Notes under the pieces: generated by a model
Told to the model about the DNA's origin: nothing
Database searches by the model: none
Seen by the model: the letters and a program-made list of their open reading frames with translations, nothing else
NCBI GenBank assembly: GCA_963457665.1
Contig: OY735224.1
Location: 40,042,329-40,106,328, forward strand
Reading direction: 5' to 3'
Source of the DNA: Thysanoteuthis rhombus
Taxonomy: Eukaryota > Mollusca > Cephalopoda > Oegopsida > Thysanoteuthidae
Length of the DNA stretch: 64,000 bases
In this document: positions 44,946 to 57,130 of the stretch, piece by piece
How positions within the stretch are numbered: position 1 is the first letter of the stretch
How the letters are laid out: each line of letters begins with the position of its first letter
Program-made: the position numbers and the translations under genes

Positions 44946-47559
44946 AGTTGCTTGGACTTCCCAACGGTTGGAGTAATCTAAAATTTATTGGCTGTAAGTG
45001 GGTCACAATACATTGTATCAGTTAAGCTTCACATTTGACACATGACAGTGTAGTTGTGTGCACACAGGCATATATAAGGTATGCTGAAGGCAACATTGGC
45101 ATGAAATACGTAGGTAGGTCCACAAGTATGAGGACCACAATCACAGTGGGCAAGATCAATGGTACTTTAACACGGCTGAGTGATTATTGTTAATAGCCAG
45201 TGTTTTTATTTTGGTCTTAACATTAACCCACAACCTTGCGCCTTCATTGCAGTTATATGGATAACTCAATGATATTTCCATTTTATTGTGATTGATGGCA
45301 ACTCAGTTCTATCTACAAGTCGATGCCTCTATCTTGCAATGGATAACTCGCAATCGATTATCTTAAAATGGACAAGGGCTTTTATCTTGCAATGGGTAAT
45401 CATTACACTTGCCACCTTTTGCACTTAATGGTTAATTGTCAAACTGCTATCGAGTTTTGACTATTTTTGTAATGATAATGCCCAGAATGAAAACTAGTTA
45501 TACACAAATAATAGCGACAGTGGTTATTTCCTATAATTTCAAAAACATGGTATAATACATAACTATTATTTGAATGGAAATCACTATAACTCAAATATTA
45601 ATATACTAATTTCACAATGATGTCTGCTCAAATATCAAATTCATAAATTTTAAATAACTTTTTGTACTCACTATACAACAGGTCAGTAGCTATCAATTTC
45701 AAGTGTGTTCATACTGAGGTTTATTTCTTTATTATGTATTTGATATGAGCAATATACAATAATATAATAGCCATTGATCCATTATTTCATTATTTTGATC
45801 TAATATGTTCTGATACCATAAAATGATTACTTGAACCACCCAGGCAACTTGGGCCAGTAAGCATTAAAGAAAACTAGCGACATATTTTTTGTATTTTTTT
45901 GTATAGCTGTAACTGCTGCTGCATACAGAGTTGAAATATACTTTTACGATGGCTGGAATTGGGATAAAAAATGCTTTAATAAGATCATGCTAATACAATT
46001 CAGATGATTGCTAGATTTCTTAATCCGAAATAGGGTTTCTTCTGAACTGTCCCAATGTGTGTTATGGCCAATATTATTACAAGATGTATTGTTATGCATG
46101 GACTCTGTAGATCTGTCAATAAAACAATTCTGATGCAGTGTTTAACCAAAATTCCAAGAAATGTATTACTATGCCAATTTTTTTTGAGAATTATAGTAAT
46201 TTGGACCAGAACTCTCTTCCCAGACACAAAAAAAAACAAACTGACTGGGTGGTAATAAAAAAACAACACTGATACCTCTTCAAAAGACAAAAGATTGCCG
46301 TTCTGTTGGTCAAGTAATTCAGAAAGCAGTTTTAGAAATTTCTTTCGAACTACCTGAGAATTATAATCAATATAAATGGCTGACTAAGGAAGATAGACAA
46401 CTGAGGATTCATGGACATAGTTGGGTTTGGACAGAGGTGCATATGTTTTTAAATAGTTTAACATCTTATTGATTTATGCAGCATAACATTGCTCTTTTCA
46501 AAAACAATTGAATTTATAATTCTAGAATTATTAAGATATGTGAGCGTATCAGTAAGCCTAATATTGATAAATCATGCCCTTGCTGCATTTTATATCTTCT
46601 GGATTAAATCCTTCAGTTACCTACTTCTTGCATTTTATAAGTGTTATATAAATATTGTCTCTTTCTGAGCTTCAAGTACATGAAAATTTAAAGTGCTATT
46701 CCATTATAGCTAATTAGGATTATATCAAGGTATATAAATTTCATACGTGTTCAGAAATGTATTTTTAAAACCATACATGTTCAATTTAGAGCAAATCATT
46801 GAAATGTCTGTAGTTGTCCAAGTTGTCACAACCAGTGGTTACTTGGACCAATGGTGTTCGTAGAAAAATACAACTGAGAAAAGATGCTTTTAATTATTGG
46901 AATTACATTGTTGGAAAGAAGTGATTGTCTTAGTTTTTCAAACTACCAAATATTTACAATCTTTATAACCTAATGGAAATTACAACGCTACAAATTTAGA
47001 AAGTGGCCCAAGTAATCCCAGTTACAGTAACTGCATAAGTATTTTTCCTCAGATCTGTTAGATTAACTTTTGAAGTCAGTCTCATAAGAAAGCAAGCACA
47101 CTTACAGTATAGCTCAATTTTTTTTTGTATAGGACAGACACAAAATTTGGTTCAGATCAAAGATGATTTCACAGATAAATTATACCATAAGCAAAAATAA
47201 CCTTAGTTTGAGAACTTAGGTATATGATAAAAGTACTGAAAATTTTATCCTCCCCAATTTTGGAAGATGTGCCTTAATTGTAACTGATATCACTGATATG
47301 CTGAAAATAATCTCCAAACAGTATTATAGATTTCAAGACTTGTATAGGTGATTGTTCAAGAGAATGTTCTCTGAGGATACATGACACAATAGCTGTCTTA
47401 ATGAGGCTTTTGCAACAAATGAATCATTTCAGTCTAGAAGAATAATGGGGACATTGTTTGTAGTGTTACACAAGACTTCTGCACCTGTATGTGTGTGAGC
47501 ACATACATGAAAGTTACTTTCTATCATAGGTTCAGTTGTTTCCAGAAAAGAAATTTTGT
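44946..47559. other. intronic; locally reiterated 45300-45420
   Basis: ATCTTGCAATGGATAA-like phrases recur three times in 45330-45405 as a weak internal repeat. Otherwise AT-rich with no assignment. Confidence 0.45.
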
Positions 47560-47690
47560 AAATCTACTTATCCAAAGGCATGAATCCACTTATCCCAACA
47601 GCAGGGGAGTGGAGCTCTTTAACTCTGTAAGACAGTCCATCTAAAAGAAGGTTATTCTGACAAAAAAAACCAAACCCGTGGCTCCTCTAA
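47560..47690 (+). repeat. tRNA-derived SINE tail, fragment
   Basis: GGAGCTCTTTAACTCTGTAA then GACAGTCCATCTAAAAG aligns with GAGCCCTTTAGCCCTGTAAG then GCAGTCCATTCAGGG at 60836-60870. Confidence 0.55.
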
Positions 47691-48509
47691 GGCAGAGAGA
47701 TGGTAGACTATCCTTTTTCTGATAACTCCTGCAGTCATGATGCCTCATCTGTATCACTAAAAAACAACCTTGGAGGCCAAGAATGGGATATCCCCTGTGC
47801 AATTACCCTCCCACTTTAAAAACATTTATGCCCACATGCTATGCAAATCTCCACACAACCAGTCATCATTGGAATGATGATCAGCCAACACACATAACAC
47901 ATGTTGGTGTTAATTTGACAATGTGGAAGTGAAAATTTCAAGAACAAGTGTTACATCTCAAAAATTTCTACTAATAAAGATTGGCATGATGCTATTCACT
48001 GAAATTTGCATCAGAATACTACATCTAAACATGTAATCAGCATAGTTTTCTGCATCGCTTAGTGTCTTTGAAAATGCTGACGCAAGTTTCAGCAGAATGC
48101 ATCAAGCCAATTTTTAATAAGATTTTCTGAGATATAACACATATGCTCTCAAATTTTTCACTCCCACATTCTCAAATTAATACCACCATTTTCTCAGATT
48201 ACCTTACATACACATAACAAACATACAGATATACATGTGTGCCCGTACCCCCCCCCCCCCAACACCAAGCTCATTAGTTTATATACAACACAACCAATTG
48301 AATTTAAAAAAGCTTATATTCTTAAAAATCTGTTGTGCTCTAAGATATAATTTTCAGAAAAGTATAACAACAAATAGACAGTCATAAATTTCCATAGATA
48401 CATCAGAAGATGAATAGATAAGATATTCAGCTGATTCTCAGCCAATAACTCAAGAGGTAAAGGAATATTTCAAAATCAGAAGCGGAGAAGATATCTCAAA
48501 CAACTACTA
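47691..48509. other. intronic; poly-C at about 48249-48260
   Basis: AT-rich with a C run; nothing assigned. Confidence 0.5.
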
Positions 48510-48990
48510 AATCAGGATCCTCCAAACTTTTTAGACCAGTCATCCCTTCATGGAATTCTTGATCCCTTACCAAGCCACAGGCATATACAAAGAATAAATA
48601 ATAATTTGGTTGACATACAGTTTCAGACATGGTTTCATTTCAGTATTTTTTTTTTAAATAAAGAAAAACCAAACAGAAGAACTTTCCTCTCATAAAAGAA
48701 AGTAATGAAAATATAAAAATTTGTTTACAAAACAAAACCACCTCTGATACAGAATATAAAATGAATAGACAATAAAAACTAATGATATAATGAAATGTGC
48801 ATAAGCAAGTTGTAATATACATTTTGTATTTCTTGTACAAATATCAGCTTTTGACCCCAAAGTTCAATTGACCCTTGCCCAAGCATTTATTGATCCCTTT
48901 TTGACTTCTATTCTTTTATCAACCTTTTGGTCCCAATGATTCCCCCAGGGGCTGGTATCAGCCACTTTAAAGATCGATGCAATAAATAGA
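48510..48990. mobile_element. possible hAT-like non-autonomous element
   Basis: Left CTCCAAACTTTTTAGACCAG; right GGTATCAGCCACTTTAAAGA. Internally it has repeated TTGA(T/C)CCCTT phrases (ATTCTTGATCCCTTACC, TTTATTGATCCCTTTTTGAC), as in hAT-type MITEs with CCCCAAACTTTTT ends. Ends and target duplication are not resolved. Confidence 0.4.
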
Positions 48991-49155
48991 TTAAGCCAGT
49001 TAGCAGCACTTTAGCACACAATATGGAATTCTTTTCATTCAGGGAAAATATCTTCATTTCTTGAAAAACCTTGGAGAAACAATTTTTTTTTTTTTTTTAA
49101 CTGCTTAACCCCCAAAATTCTGTTGATAGAATTCTAATTTGTATTTCTGGTGTAT

Positions 49156-49374
49156 TTAACCCATTAACTGCAGCAGGGGCGGCTCTGTTGCTATGTTCTA
49201 AATGCAGTGGTGAGTTTGATTATATAGGGTGGTGTGAAATAAGCTAAACATTGTTTTCTGTAAATAATGATTGGAAGGGTGGGTCCAATGTGTGACTGAT
49301 AGAAATTGCCGTCATTCACAGTTGAACCATGAAATGCAAATACTGAATTAAGTCATCTACAGTTGATGGGTCCA
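49156..49374 (+). mobile_element. piggyBac-like MITE P1, near-complete copy
   Basis: TTAACCCATTAACTGCAG at the left; CATCTACAGTTGATGGG at the right. The left TTAA is intact; the right flank is TCCA, so the right target copy has mutated. The inner sequence is that of 38175-38442 in the opposite orientation. Confidence 0.7.
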
Positions 49375-51724
49375 GCCATGTTAACAAAATGTTGTTTTTT
49401 TTTATATAAGATTGAAATAATAATTAGCCTATCTAAAAATAAATGTTTAAATATAAAAAAGTTTATGACACACACCAACATCTCCATGGGTTATGCAATG
49501 CTGGATAGCTACTTTCGTATTGACACTCTCTACTAAGAAAATATAGACAATCACTTGGCAAATTATATGTCTAGCATCCATCATGGGAGATAACTATTAC
49601 AAGTTGATAATAGAGTTTTTTTGTTGTTGTTTTGTTTTTTGCACATGCATAAAAAGTCAATGTTTATTCTGGTTGAACATGAACAAGAAAATGCAGAGCC
49701 AGATAATGTTTTTGATATTTTTTAAGTACAATGAATTTGCAACTATAAATACTGCTATCATCTTTTGATGGCATAGGTGAACTAGTAATGAGTAAAGAAA
49801 ATGTGAAAATGTGGACACATTGAAGATTATTTTGTCTAGCAAGGTACACCACCCTAATTGCAATGGCAAACTGCTGTTTGAAAATGTTGCAGCAGTCAGA
49901 AAGATGAGCATTACTTGACAATAATGAATTGCTAACATACGAACAACAAAATTACTTACTGTCTGCATGATTTATATTCTAAAATATGCAGAATTCTGTT
50001 AATATTAAATTAGCTAGACTCATGGAAATTCCATGGGTGTTGACAACTTATACTGCAATATAATTTTGTTGAAGTAATCTATTATGTATATAATATAAAT
50101 ATATCAGCGTGCAAAGGCAAATAAAACTAATACATCTTAGTATGATTATTTTTGCTATCTATCTATATTCCAGTGGTCTACTACTACAACTTAATTTTCA
50201 GGCTTCAGAAGTAATGAATGAATAACAGTTATAGCAAAGGTTAAGCCCCTTTTGCTCCCATTCACGCATAAGCATGCTCTTCCATTCTTACCCTTATTCA
50301 CTACATTAGAAAGGTGGAGGGTAGAAGATGAGGATGAAAGACATGAGAATTAACGATGATTATAAATAATGGCTAATCAGGTTTATTGGTTATACATCTA
50401 GTGAAAGTGAAAAAGTACTTTTAATAATTCCATTTTAAAATGCAAAAATATCTAATCCACATTACTTCCATACTGCGCTTAGTTTAGGTGTGGCACTCAC
50501 TGAGGATTGAACTCACAACCCAGCAATGATCAGCAAAACCAGCTTGCTTTCTAAGTATTTACTTAGCTTAGTTTGAGCATTAGGTAATATCAGAAATTTT
50601 CATCTTGTGAACATGAGTGTTAGCAGAAAAAATTGCAAGACGAACTTGATGTTGCCAAGTTAAAAATATTTTCATGCTAGTCTGACTGCTAAAAAGCACA
50701 AAAAAAATTTTTTTAAATATCCCAAAAGATATTAAAAATGGTCAATGCAGCCTAAAATTTCTCCCCTCCCCAAAAAGAAGATGTTTGCACTGCCTCAGCA
50801 GGGAACTCATATTTTATTTGTCAAAGACAGAATTTCTTTTATTGATGGAGATTTAATATCCATCCATTAATCCATCAAGTTCAGAAGGTGGTGAAGAATA
50901 GTAGTTATCCTTGGCAAGATAAAACCCTGACTCACAGATAGAACTGAGTTGTCATCAATCACAATAAAACAGAAATTCTGTTGAGTTAGCCATATAACTT
51001 TATAAGTCATTCTCAGTTAATAAGTTAATAATCGGGGAGAAAAAAAAAAAAAAAAATATATATTTTTAATCTTAAGAGCATATACACATTTATATGAATA
51101 TCTATTAAGGTTGTTGATTTGAATAATGACATTTCTTTCTAGTATTTTCTAAAAATAACATTACAATAGACAAAGTACTAAAAGACAATACCCACATGTA
51201 TGTATATGTTTCTATTTTTATGGTTCAGCAGTGTCTTTTACACATTCCAATCATTGTCAAGTTCTTGTTTTACACAAACTATTTCTGCCCATTCATCAAC
51301 ATACTTTTTACATTCTATACAAAGTTTCACAGATCGATGACAACAGTTGTTTATAATAAAACAATTAATAACTATAAATTTATGACAAAATTCAAATGAT
51401 TTATTCCTAAACTATTTTATTTTTCAATATTATAAAGTGTTGTATGGCTGATTTTTTTATTTGGACAACTTGGCACATTCCTTGTGCTATTTATATTTCT
51501 CCCACGTTTCAGCCAATCAATTCTATGGCCTCAAGTATACTCACTATACAGGAAGAAAGTCTTTGTAGTGTAAAGCAGAAATGGCAGCAAACCAAAAAGG
51601 CATTTGAAAACATGTGTTTTGAAAGGACCACAGTATCAGTTGGACAAGCGACTGCTCCCAAACTTCATCAAAATCTGTTATGTTTGGAAAGATATTTTAA
51701 AAACAGTACCAGTTATAAAATGAT
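49375..51724. other. intronic, no feature recognised
   Basis: AT-rich. A donor-like ACA|GTAAGTAATT (minus, about 49952-49958) preceded 19 nt earlier by CATATTTTAG could be a microexon, but there is no support. Open frames lack motifs. Confidence 0.45.
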
Positions 51725-52076
51725 CACCATGACCCAGTGGTAGAAAGCTTGCCTCCAGTTCAGTAGGCTGGGGTTCAATCCATGGCAGTCATACCAAAGA
51801 CTAAAAATGCTATTCTATGGCTCTCCACTGAATACTCAGCACAAGGTCTAGGATTGAGGAACCACTGCCAGAGGTTAAAGGGTGACAGTCAAATCATGTT
51901 GATACACTGGTTCGGATAAGTTCACCGAAGTTGAGCCAGGTCAGTACCTATTAGGGATTACCAGGTGTTGTAAACATAAAAAAAGCTTTAACAGGCTTGG
52001 TAAGCTGGAAGTGGGCCTTATCAATTGCCAATGTATATCTAACCTCAGTGAGGGTATAAGAAGAGAATGACAACAC
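51725..52076 (+). repeat. tRNA-derived SINE, ~350 bp
   Basis: The head has an A-box-like TGACCCAGTGGTAGAAAGC and a canonical B box GGTTCAATCC (51772-51781) about 40 bp apart, as in a tRNA. The body reads CTATGGCTCTCCACTGAATA, GGTTCGGATAAGTTCACC, TAGGGATTACCAGGTG, and ends GTGAGGGTATAAGAAGAG. Only one copy was found in the window. The internal pol III promoter is well preserved. Confidence 0.8.
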
Positions 52077-53260
52077 AGTTATATTTATGATATATTTATA
52101 ACAATGTATTTTAGGAAAAATTTTCAAATTTGATGTTTTGTGTGCTGAAAAGATTGTTCAATTGCCTTGTGATATTAACATATAATTCCACTTTGATATG
52201 AGGAAATTCACAATAATTAAGACCTTACACTTCTGGGAAGGGAATGTTAAAAATTTCCCCCCTTCTTAATTTGATAACCCAAGCAAAATAATCTTTTTGT
52301 ACATTGTTTAGTTGAGGCATTAGTTGTCTTCATCAATGAAGGCTATAAATGAAAAGCAGAAAAATAGTCAGATTTGGGATACTTTAAAAGTGAATGTCTG
52401 ATGAACCTGTTGTAAAGTCAACACCTCATTTAATTAATGGATTAAATTTTCATTGTCTAAAGAGCCAGGTTCAATGATAGATTAAAGATTCTGTGACTGA
52501 CAGAAATAACCCTGACCCATCTTATAGTAACAGATGTGTATTCAAACAATGCAATGTTGTTTTGGGGATCTAATATTGTTTTGATTATTAGAAGAAATGA
52601 ATCTATTTGAAGCAGTTAGTAATTGGAGAGCGGATCTTTAGCCACTCAGAAGAGATTAAAATTGTTCCACAGAAATAAGCAGCTACCCTAAATAATTAGC
52701 ATTTCAAAAGTGAATCCTAATACAGGGTTCCCTCCTCTACCTTAATATAGCATGGTTCACAATATAAGTGGTTGATTGGTGGGCCCTAATATCTTTACCT
52801 ATATTTACGCTTGCCCACTTGTCCAGAAAAACAAATAACAGAATTTCATTGAAATACTTGCTGTGACTAGAATATCAAATTTCTTCAATTTGCAAACATA
52901 ATTACATGATGTTTTATACATTGACTTGATTGTCTCCACTTCAATTATAACACAACTGTCTTTCTTAGACTTCAACACCAGCATTATAATAGGGAACTTC
53001 TGTACAAAAAGTCATTGTATCAACATCCAACTTCAACCCTACCATACTAAACAAGTTGAATTTTGGAGAAAAAAAATTCCCCTAACTATACACTTCTTAT
53101 AAGGAAATGTTAAATTTTTTTAGTATTTTGACTAGTCATTTTAAATTTTGTACATATAGTAAATCAGTTACAAAATGATAAGAAAAATTTGTTTTAACAA
53201 AACACCAGAGACTTAGCTGATGCAAAAAAATTGGATTTCAAAATTTCGCTTTTTTATGAA
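52077..53260. other. intronic, no feature recognised
   Basis: TACAGGGTTCCCTCCTCTAC at 52722 is a possible pogo-like end without a partner. No coding signal. Confidence 0.45.
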
Positions 53261-53643
53261 TTAACCCTTCAAGCATCAAGTTTTTGAGGACAATTTCATG
53301 AATTTGACTTGTTTTTAGAGGGGAAATAAATGAAGTGATCAGTATGGCACAAAATTCATGTTGGAAAAAATATTTTATTCAAATATGATGACATCATCAG
53401 GTGGTGGCCATCTTGGATTTTAGAATTTTCCATACAACTTTCTTACCATTTTATGAAAAACCTTGCACTTTTTACTTCAAAATCATGGGTAAAATCTGAA
53501 TAGAACCACCATAGTATTTTACTTCAGAATCAGGCCAATACATGAGCATCACCTACTGGTCACACCCACCGCAGATTTCTAGTCATATTTCACCTAATGA
53601 CCCAGTAGGTGCAATCCGATGACAGTGGCACTCAAATGGTTTT
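53261..53643. mobile_element. piggyBac-like MITE, second family (~383 bp)
   Basis: Left TTAACCCTTCAAGCATCAAG; right, reversed, AACCATTTGAGTGCCACTGT. TTAACCCTTTGAGTGCC-type ends are widespread piggyBac-like termini. TTAA is intact on the left and eroded on the right. Inside: GATGACATCATCAGGTGG and CCATCTTGGATTTTAG. Confidence 0.65.
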
Positions 53644-53986
53644 CTAAAATTTTCCAAACACTAATACTTTAAAGTAACAAATTTTGTATTGTTTGAAAAC
53701 AAAAAAATTGTACATTTTGCACTCCGAGAAAATTAGGATAGTGATTTTCTGATAAATCTTGTGGTAAATTCTATTTTAGCAAATGTGTTTCTGGAAGAAA
53801 ATCTTATACATCAGCTCACAACTTCAATCACACAAAAAAACAATAAAAAAAACCCAAAAAAACAACACACCAACTAACATATTTCAGATTCACATTTTAT
53901 TATTGTATAAAGTAGCTTTAATCTAGAGATATTTTTCCAGCTTCAAAATGTATTTACAATACTATTATATGGAATATAAGAATCAA

Positions 53987-54452
53987 TTGGTAGAGGTATG
54001 CACTCTCTGGGTGCTTTCTAGTTCAAAGATAATCTCCCAAGATACTATCATAAATGATAATACAATTGATTATAATTTATAATAGCATCTTGGGAGATTA
54101 TCATTGAACTAGAAAGCACTTAGAGAGTGCATACCTCTACCAAAACCATGCATCAGCTAAAAACTAAGTGAAAATACTATGTTAATAAGCTTGGGAGAGA
54201 ACAATAAATGTGCAAATATTGAGTCACCTACCCTAAAATTCAAATTTAGCATTCCATTTTAATCTCTTTTCCTACAGAATTATGAAAAAAAAAATTGTAT
54301 TTATAAACTAATTCCCAATTCTGCTTCAAAATTTAATCAATTCCTCAGTAGCCCACCATTCCACAAGATTCAATTGAAATTCATTGAATACTCTTAGAGA
54401 TAATGTGAACTGAAGAACAAACCCTATTGAATACTTCACTGGCAGAGATAAA
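53987..54452. mobile_element. family A element with a ~157-bp hairpin at its 5' end
   Basis: TTGGTAGAGGTATGCACTCT, TAGTTCAAAGATAATCTCCC on the left is repeated inverted, ending at 54143 (GAGTGCATACCTCTACCAA). Arms of about 67 bp differ at only a few bases, around a ~25-bp AT loop. The element then continues with the normal family body (CAAGATTCAATTGAAATTC, ATTGAATACTC) and ends GGCAGAGATAA. Confidence 0.8.
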
Positions 54453-55333
54453 TAACATTTACATTTAGGGTTGGAAGTATAAATGTTGGAAAATAAATAG
54501 ATGTAAAGCTCATGCCATACTCTTTAGTGAATGATCAGTGGCTACAAAATTTTGTCCTTGGCATATAAATATCATTGACTAAATTGGAGGATTTTTTCAA
54601 CTTCAGATAAGGTGGATGAAGATTAGTCTTTGATGGGAAGAAAAAAAATATACTCTATACTGTAATATGGTTCAGATCCTTGATAAATACAAGTATATAA
54701 TTTACTACTAATGCGTCTGGCTGGATCAATAACAAAAAATTTAATTTACAGAATTAGAAAACTTCCTAAAATAGGATTAAAATTTTGATTCCTCACTTGT
54801 TAATATTCTCAAAATAATGTTAGCTAAACTTTAAATTAGATTAGTATAATGAAGCTTATCTAACCTAAAAGGTTTGACATTTTGAATTGACATTATAGTA
54901 AATGTTAACAACTTAATATTCCTGGTTGTCAGCATATGGTTTAAGTCAGCCCAGCCTAAAAGAAACTAATGGTAACCTTGTTATCCATTGGGATCTTCCT
55001 TATTGTAATGGTACAGTTTATATGTATGTCCTCAAAATTCATTACTCAGGAACTGTAAGATCAATCTGAACTAAACTTGGCATGAACACCAAGTATTATA
55101 AGGGGATCTCAAATATTTACATTCTTATTACAATGAAGCAATTTATATATACTAGCTGAAAACTTGCACTATAGGCTTTTTTTTTTTTCAGGTGGGTATT
55201 TTTTCTTTTAAATTTCAGATTATTATTAAAAAGATGGCTGATGAGTTGAATTTGGGGTGGATCCAACAATTTTTTTTTTCAGTTACCTTCCAAGCATCAA
55301 CTGATTTCTAGTTTTTAGAGAGAATGGCATTAG
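54453..55333. other. intronic; dispersed repeat fragments
   Basis: ATTCATTACTCAGGAACTGT at 55038 and ACTAAACTTGGCATGAACAC resemble a dispersed repeat (see 20710-20960). ATATATACTAGCTGAAAACT at 55145 resembles another common invertebrate repeat start. Confidence 0.4.
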
Positions 55334-55365
55334 CAGAGATACTACCTCTGAGTACTTTCTGACTT
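55334..55365 (+). repeat. family A terminus, isolated
   Basis: AGCAGAGATACTACCTCTGA then GTACTTTCT, the outer end of family A. Confidence 0.45.
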
Positions 55366-56150
55366 TAAATATTACCACCAAAAATTCTTTTGCAAAGTTG
55401 TAATGGGATTTACAGGTAACAGGAGACTGACAAAAATGAAAAAACTGTAGTATCTTTCAAGGCTAGCCTGATTAAGTATTTATTTCTGAATGAAGCCATT
55501 CATTTGGACGACTGAATTAATCCTAGTAACAGCTGCCAAGATGACTGTACATAACAAACCGATTAAGAATCAATCAATCTAGTAACAATGTGGGGGATCT
55601 ATTCACCTGTCTCTGATGAGGCCCACTACTCCAGAACCACTCAATCTAAGTTTCAGTCATCATGGTAAAGTAATTAGATAAGAATAGGGTAGCTTTGAGG
55701 TAAGTTCAAATCACAGAAAAATCATTAACCCAATATTCAAAGCACTTTAAGCATCATTATAGAATAAAATAAAGTTTGATATCTATAGTCAACTGATATA
55801 AAAATAGATAAATAAAATGAGATTAGTTCTTTCCTACAATTAATTGATAAAGTAATAGACAGAACCATAACATTTGAAGGTATAGTCTCAAAGTTTATTT
55901 GGCAAAATTCATTATGCTGAATCCAGACAATGAAAAAGTTTTAGAACTGAGAAAATATCTTCTCACTTTAGTGGTCTTTCTTGGAAAATACATAATACTT
56001 AAATAATACAATGAATAAGTTTTCAGTAACAGTGTAAATATTGGAAACAGCTAACTTTCATGAGAAATATAGACTAGACTTGACGAGTAATGACAGCTGT
56101 CTATACACTGTTATATTACTTTCCTGACAGTCAAATATTGCATGTTAGAC
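55366..56150. other. intronic, no feature recognised
   Basis: AT-rich; nothing assigned. Confidence 0.5.
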
Positions 56151-56626
56151 CAGTGCTTCTCTAACTGGTAAATGGTTCACTCAAGGGTGAATAAAGTTAT
56201 GAGAGGGGTGAATGAAATTTGAAGGGTGAATGACTTAATTTACTTAGATATTCTAAGTGGGTAGCAATCCAAGTCAATACTCAAAGTCTTTCAATGTAGA
56301 TTTTCCATAGCTGACCTGAATATGAAACACTAAAACATCAATCATGTAAGTAAAATGTTTCATATTGTTTCACTGATCATTTAAGGGTTTTTATAAAAAA
56401 TTTTTTTACACTGGCTACTTTTTATATAGTTTTAGGTAGTAAGTCCATGTTATTTTTTTATCAAGTTCATCAGCATTCATACAACAACAATAAACAATAC
56501 ACAGAATTAGGGGTGGGGGTAGAATAAGACAAAAATTGCAACAAAAACAAATTTAGTTGAGGGTGGATGAATTTTTGTGATATAGACTCACGGGCTGACG
56601 ACACTGAAATAGTTTAAGAAGCACTG
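56151..56626 (+). mobile_element. hAT-type MITE, copy 2 (476 bp) with target duplication
   Basis: Left CAGTGCTTCTCTAACTGG; right AATAGTTTAAGAAGCACTG. The flanking 8 bp are TGTTAGAC and TGACAGAC (6 of 8 identical), as expected for an ageing hAT target duplication. Internal GGGTGAATGA motifs match 11388-11809. No transposase ORF. Confidence 0.8.
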
Positions 56627-57029
56627 TGACAGACACTCAAGAGGTATCAATTCTGTATGTGCTGTTGAGTTGAATAAGCTAGGTCTGTATATCACAATTG
56701 TCACAAGATAAAGTAGCTGAAATAAATTGATTAAGTGGAGAAAAAAATGTGTCAACAAGTTGTCAAATATACAAAGAGACATACACAACCCAGATGTGAT
56801 CAGCACTACCACTTTGTAGCATAGCATAATAGAGTAATAGGCTGTAGAGAGAAGTTGAAAAAATTCATTTTCTTTTTTCTATGTTCTCAATATACTTGAG
56901 GTGTCCTGGAGAGATAAAGTTTGTGGTCACATTACTTACAGCTGTCCTCTTCCACACATTTATTTCTATTTGAGCTATCTATAATTCTCTTCTGGGTAGC
57001 CAAGACTATGATGTAATGAAGTTGGGGGG

Positions 57030-57130
57030 GTACATGCCTTTCCCAAGGGCATTGATATGAACTGGATGCTAACTGTCACAGCCTGAGTTTGAAATCAGCT
57101 CACCGATCCGATTCTCCATGCCTTTAAACA
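57030..57130 (-). repeat. tRNA-derived SINE, fragment (minus)
   Basis: In plus reading CATGCCTTTCCCAAGGGCAT is the complement of ATGCCCTTGGGAAAGGCATG, the core shared with 58718-58870 and 60681-60930. Confidence 0.6.

Noticed and set aside
55176-55200. Plus-strand T-run, CAG|GTGGGT
   Set aside because: Wrong strand for Par-3, poor donor, next to repeat sequence.
56941-56992. Minus-strand donor GTAAGTAATG with an open 17-codon frame (KRIIDSSNRNKCVEEDS)
   Set aside because: Weak acceptor and closely adjoining a SINE fragment; no similarity to Par-3.
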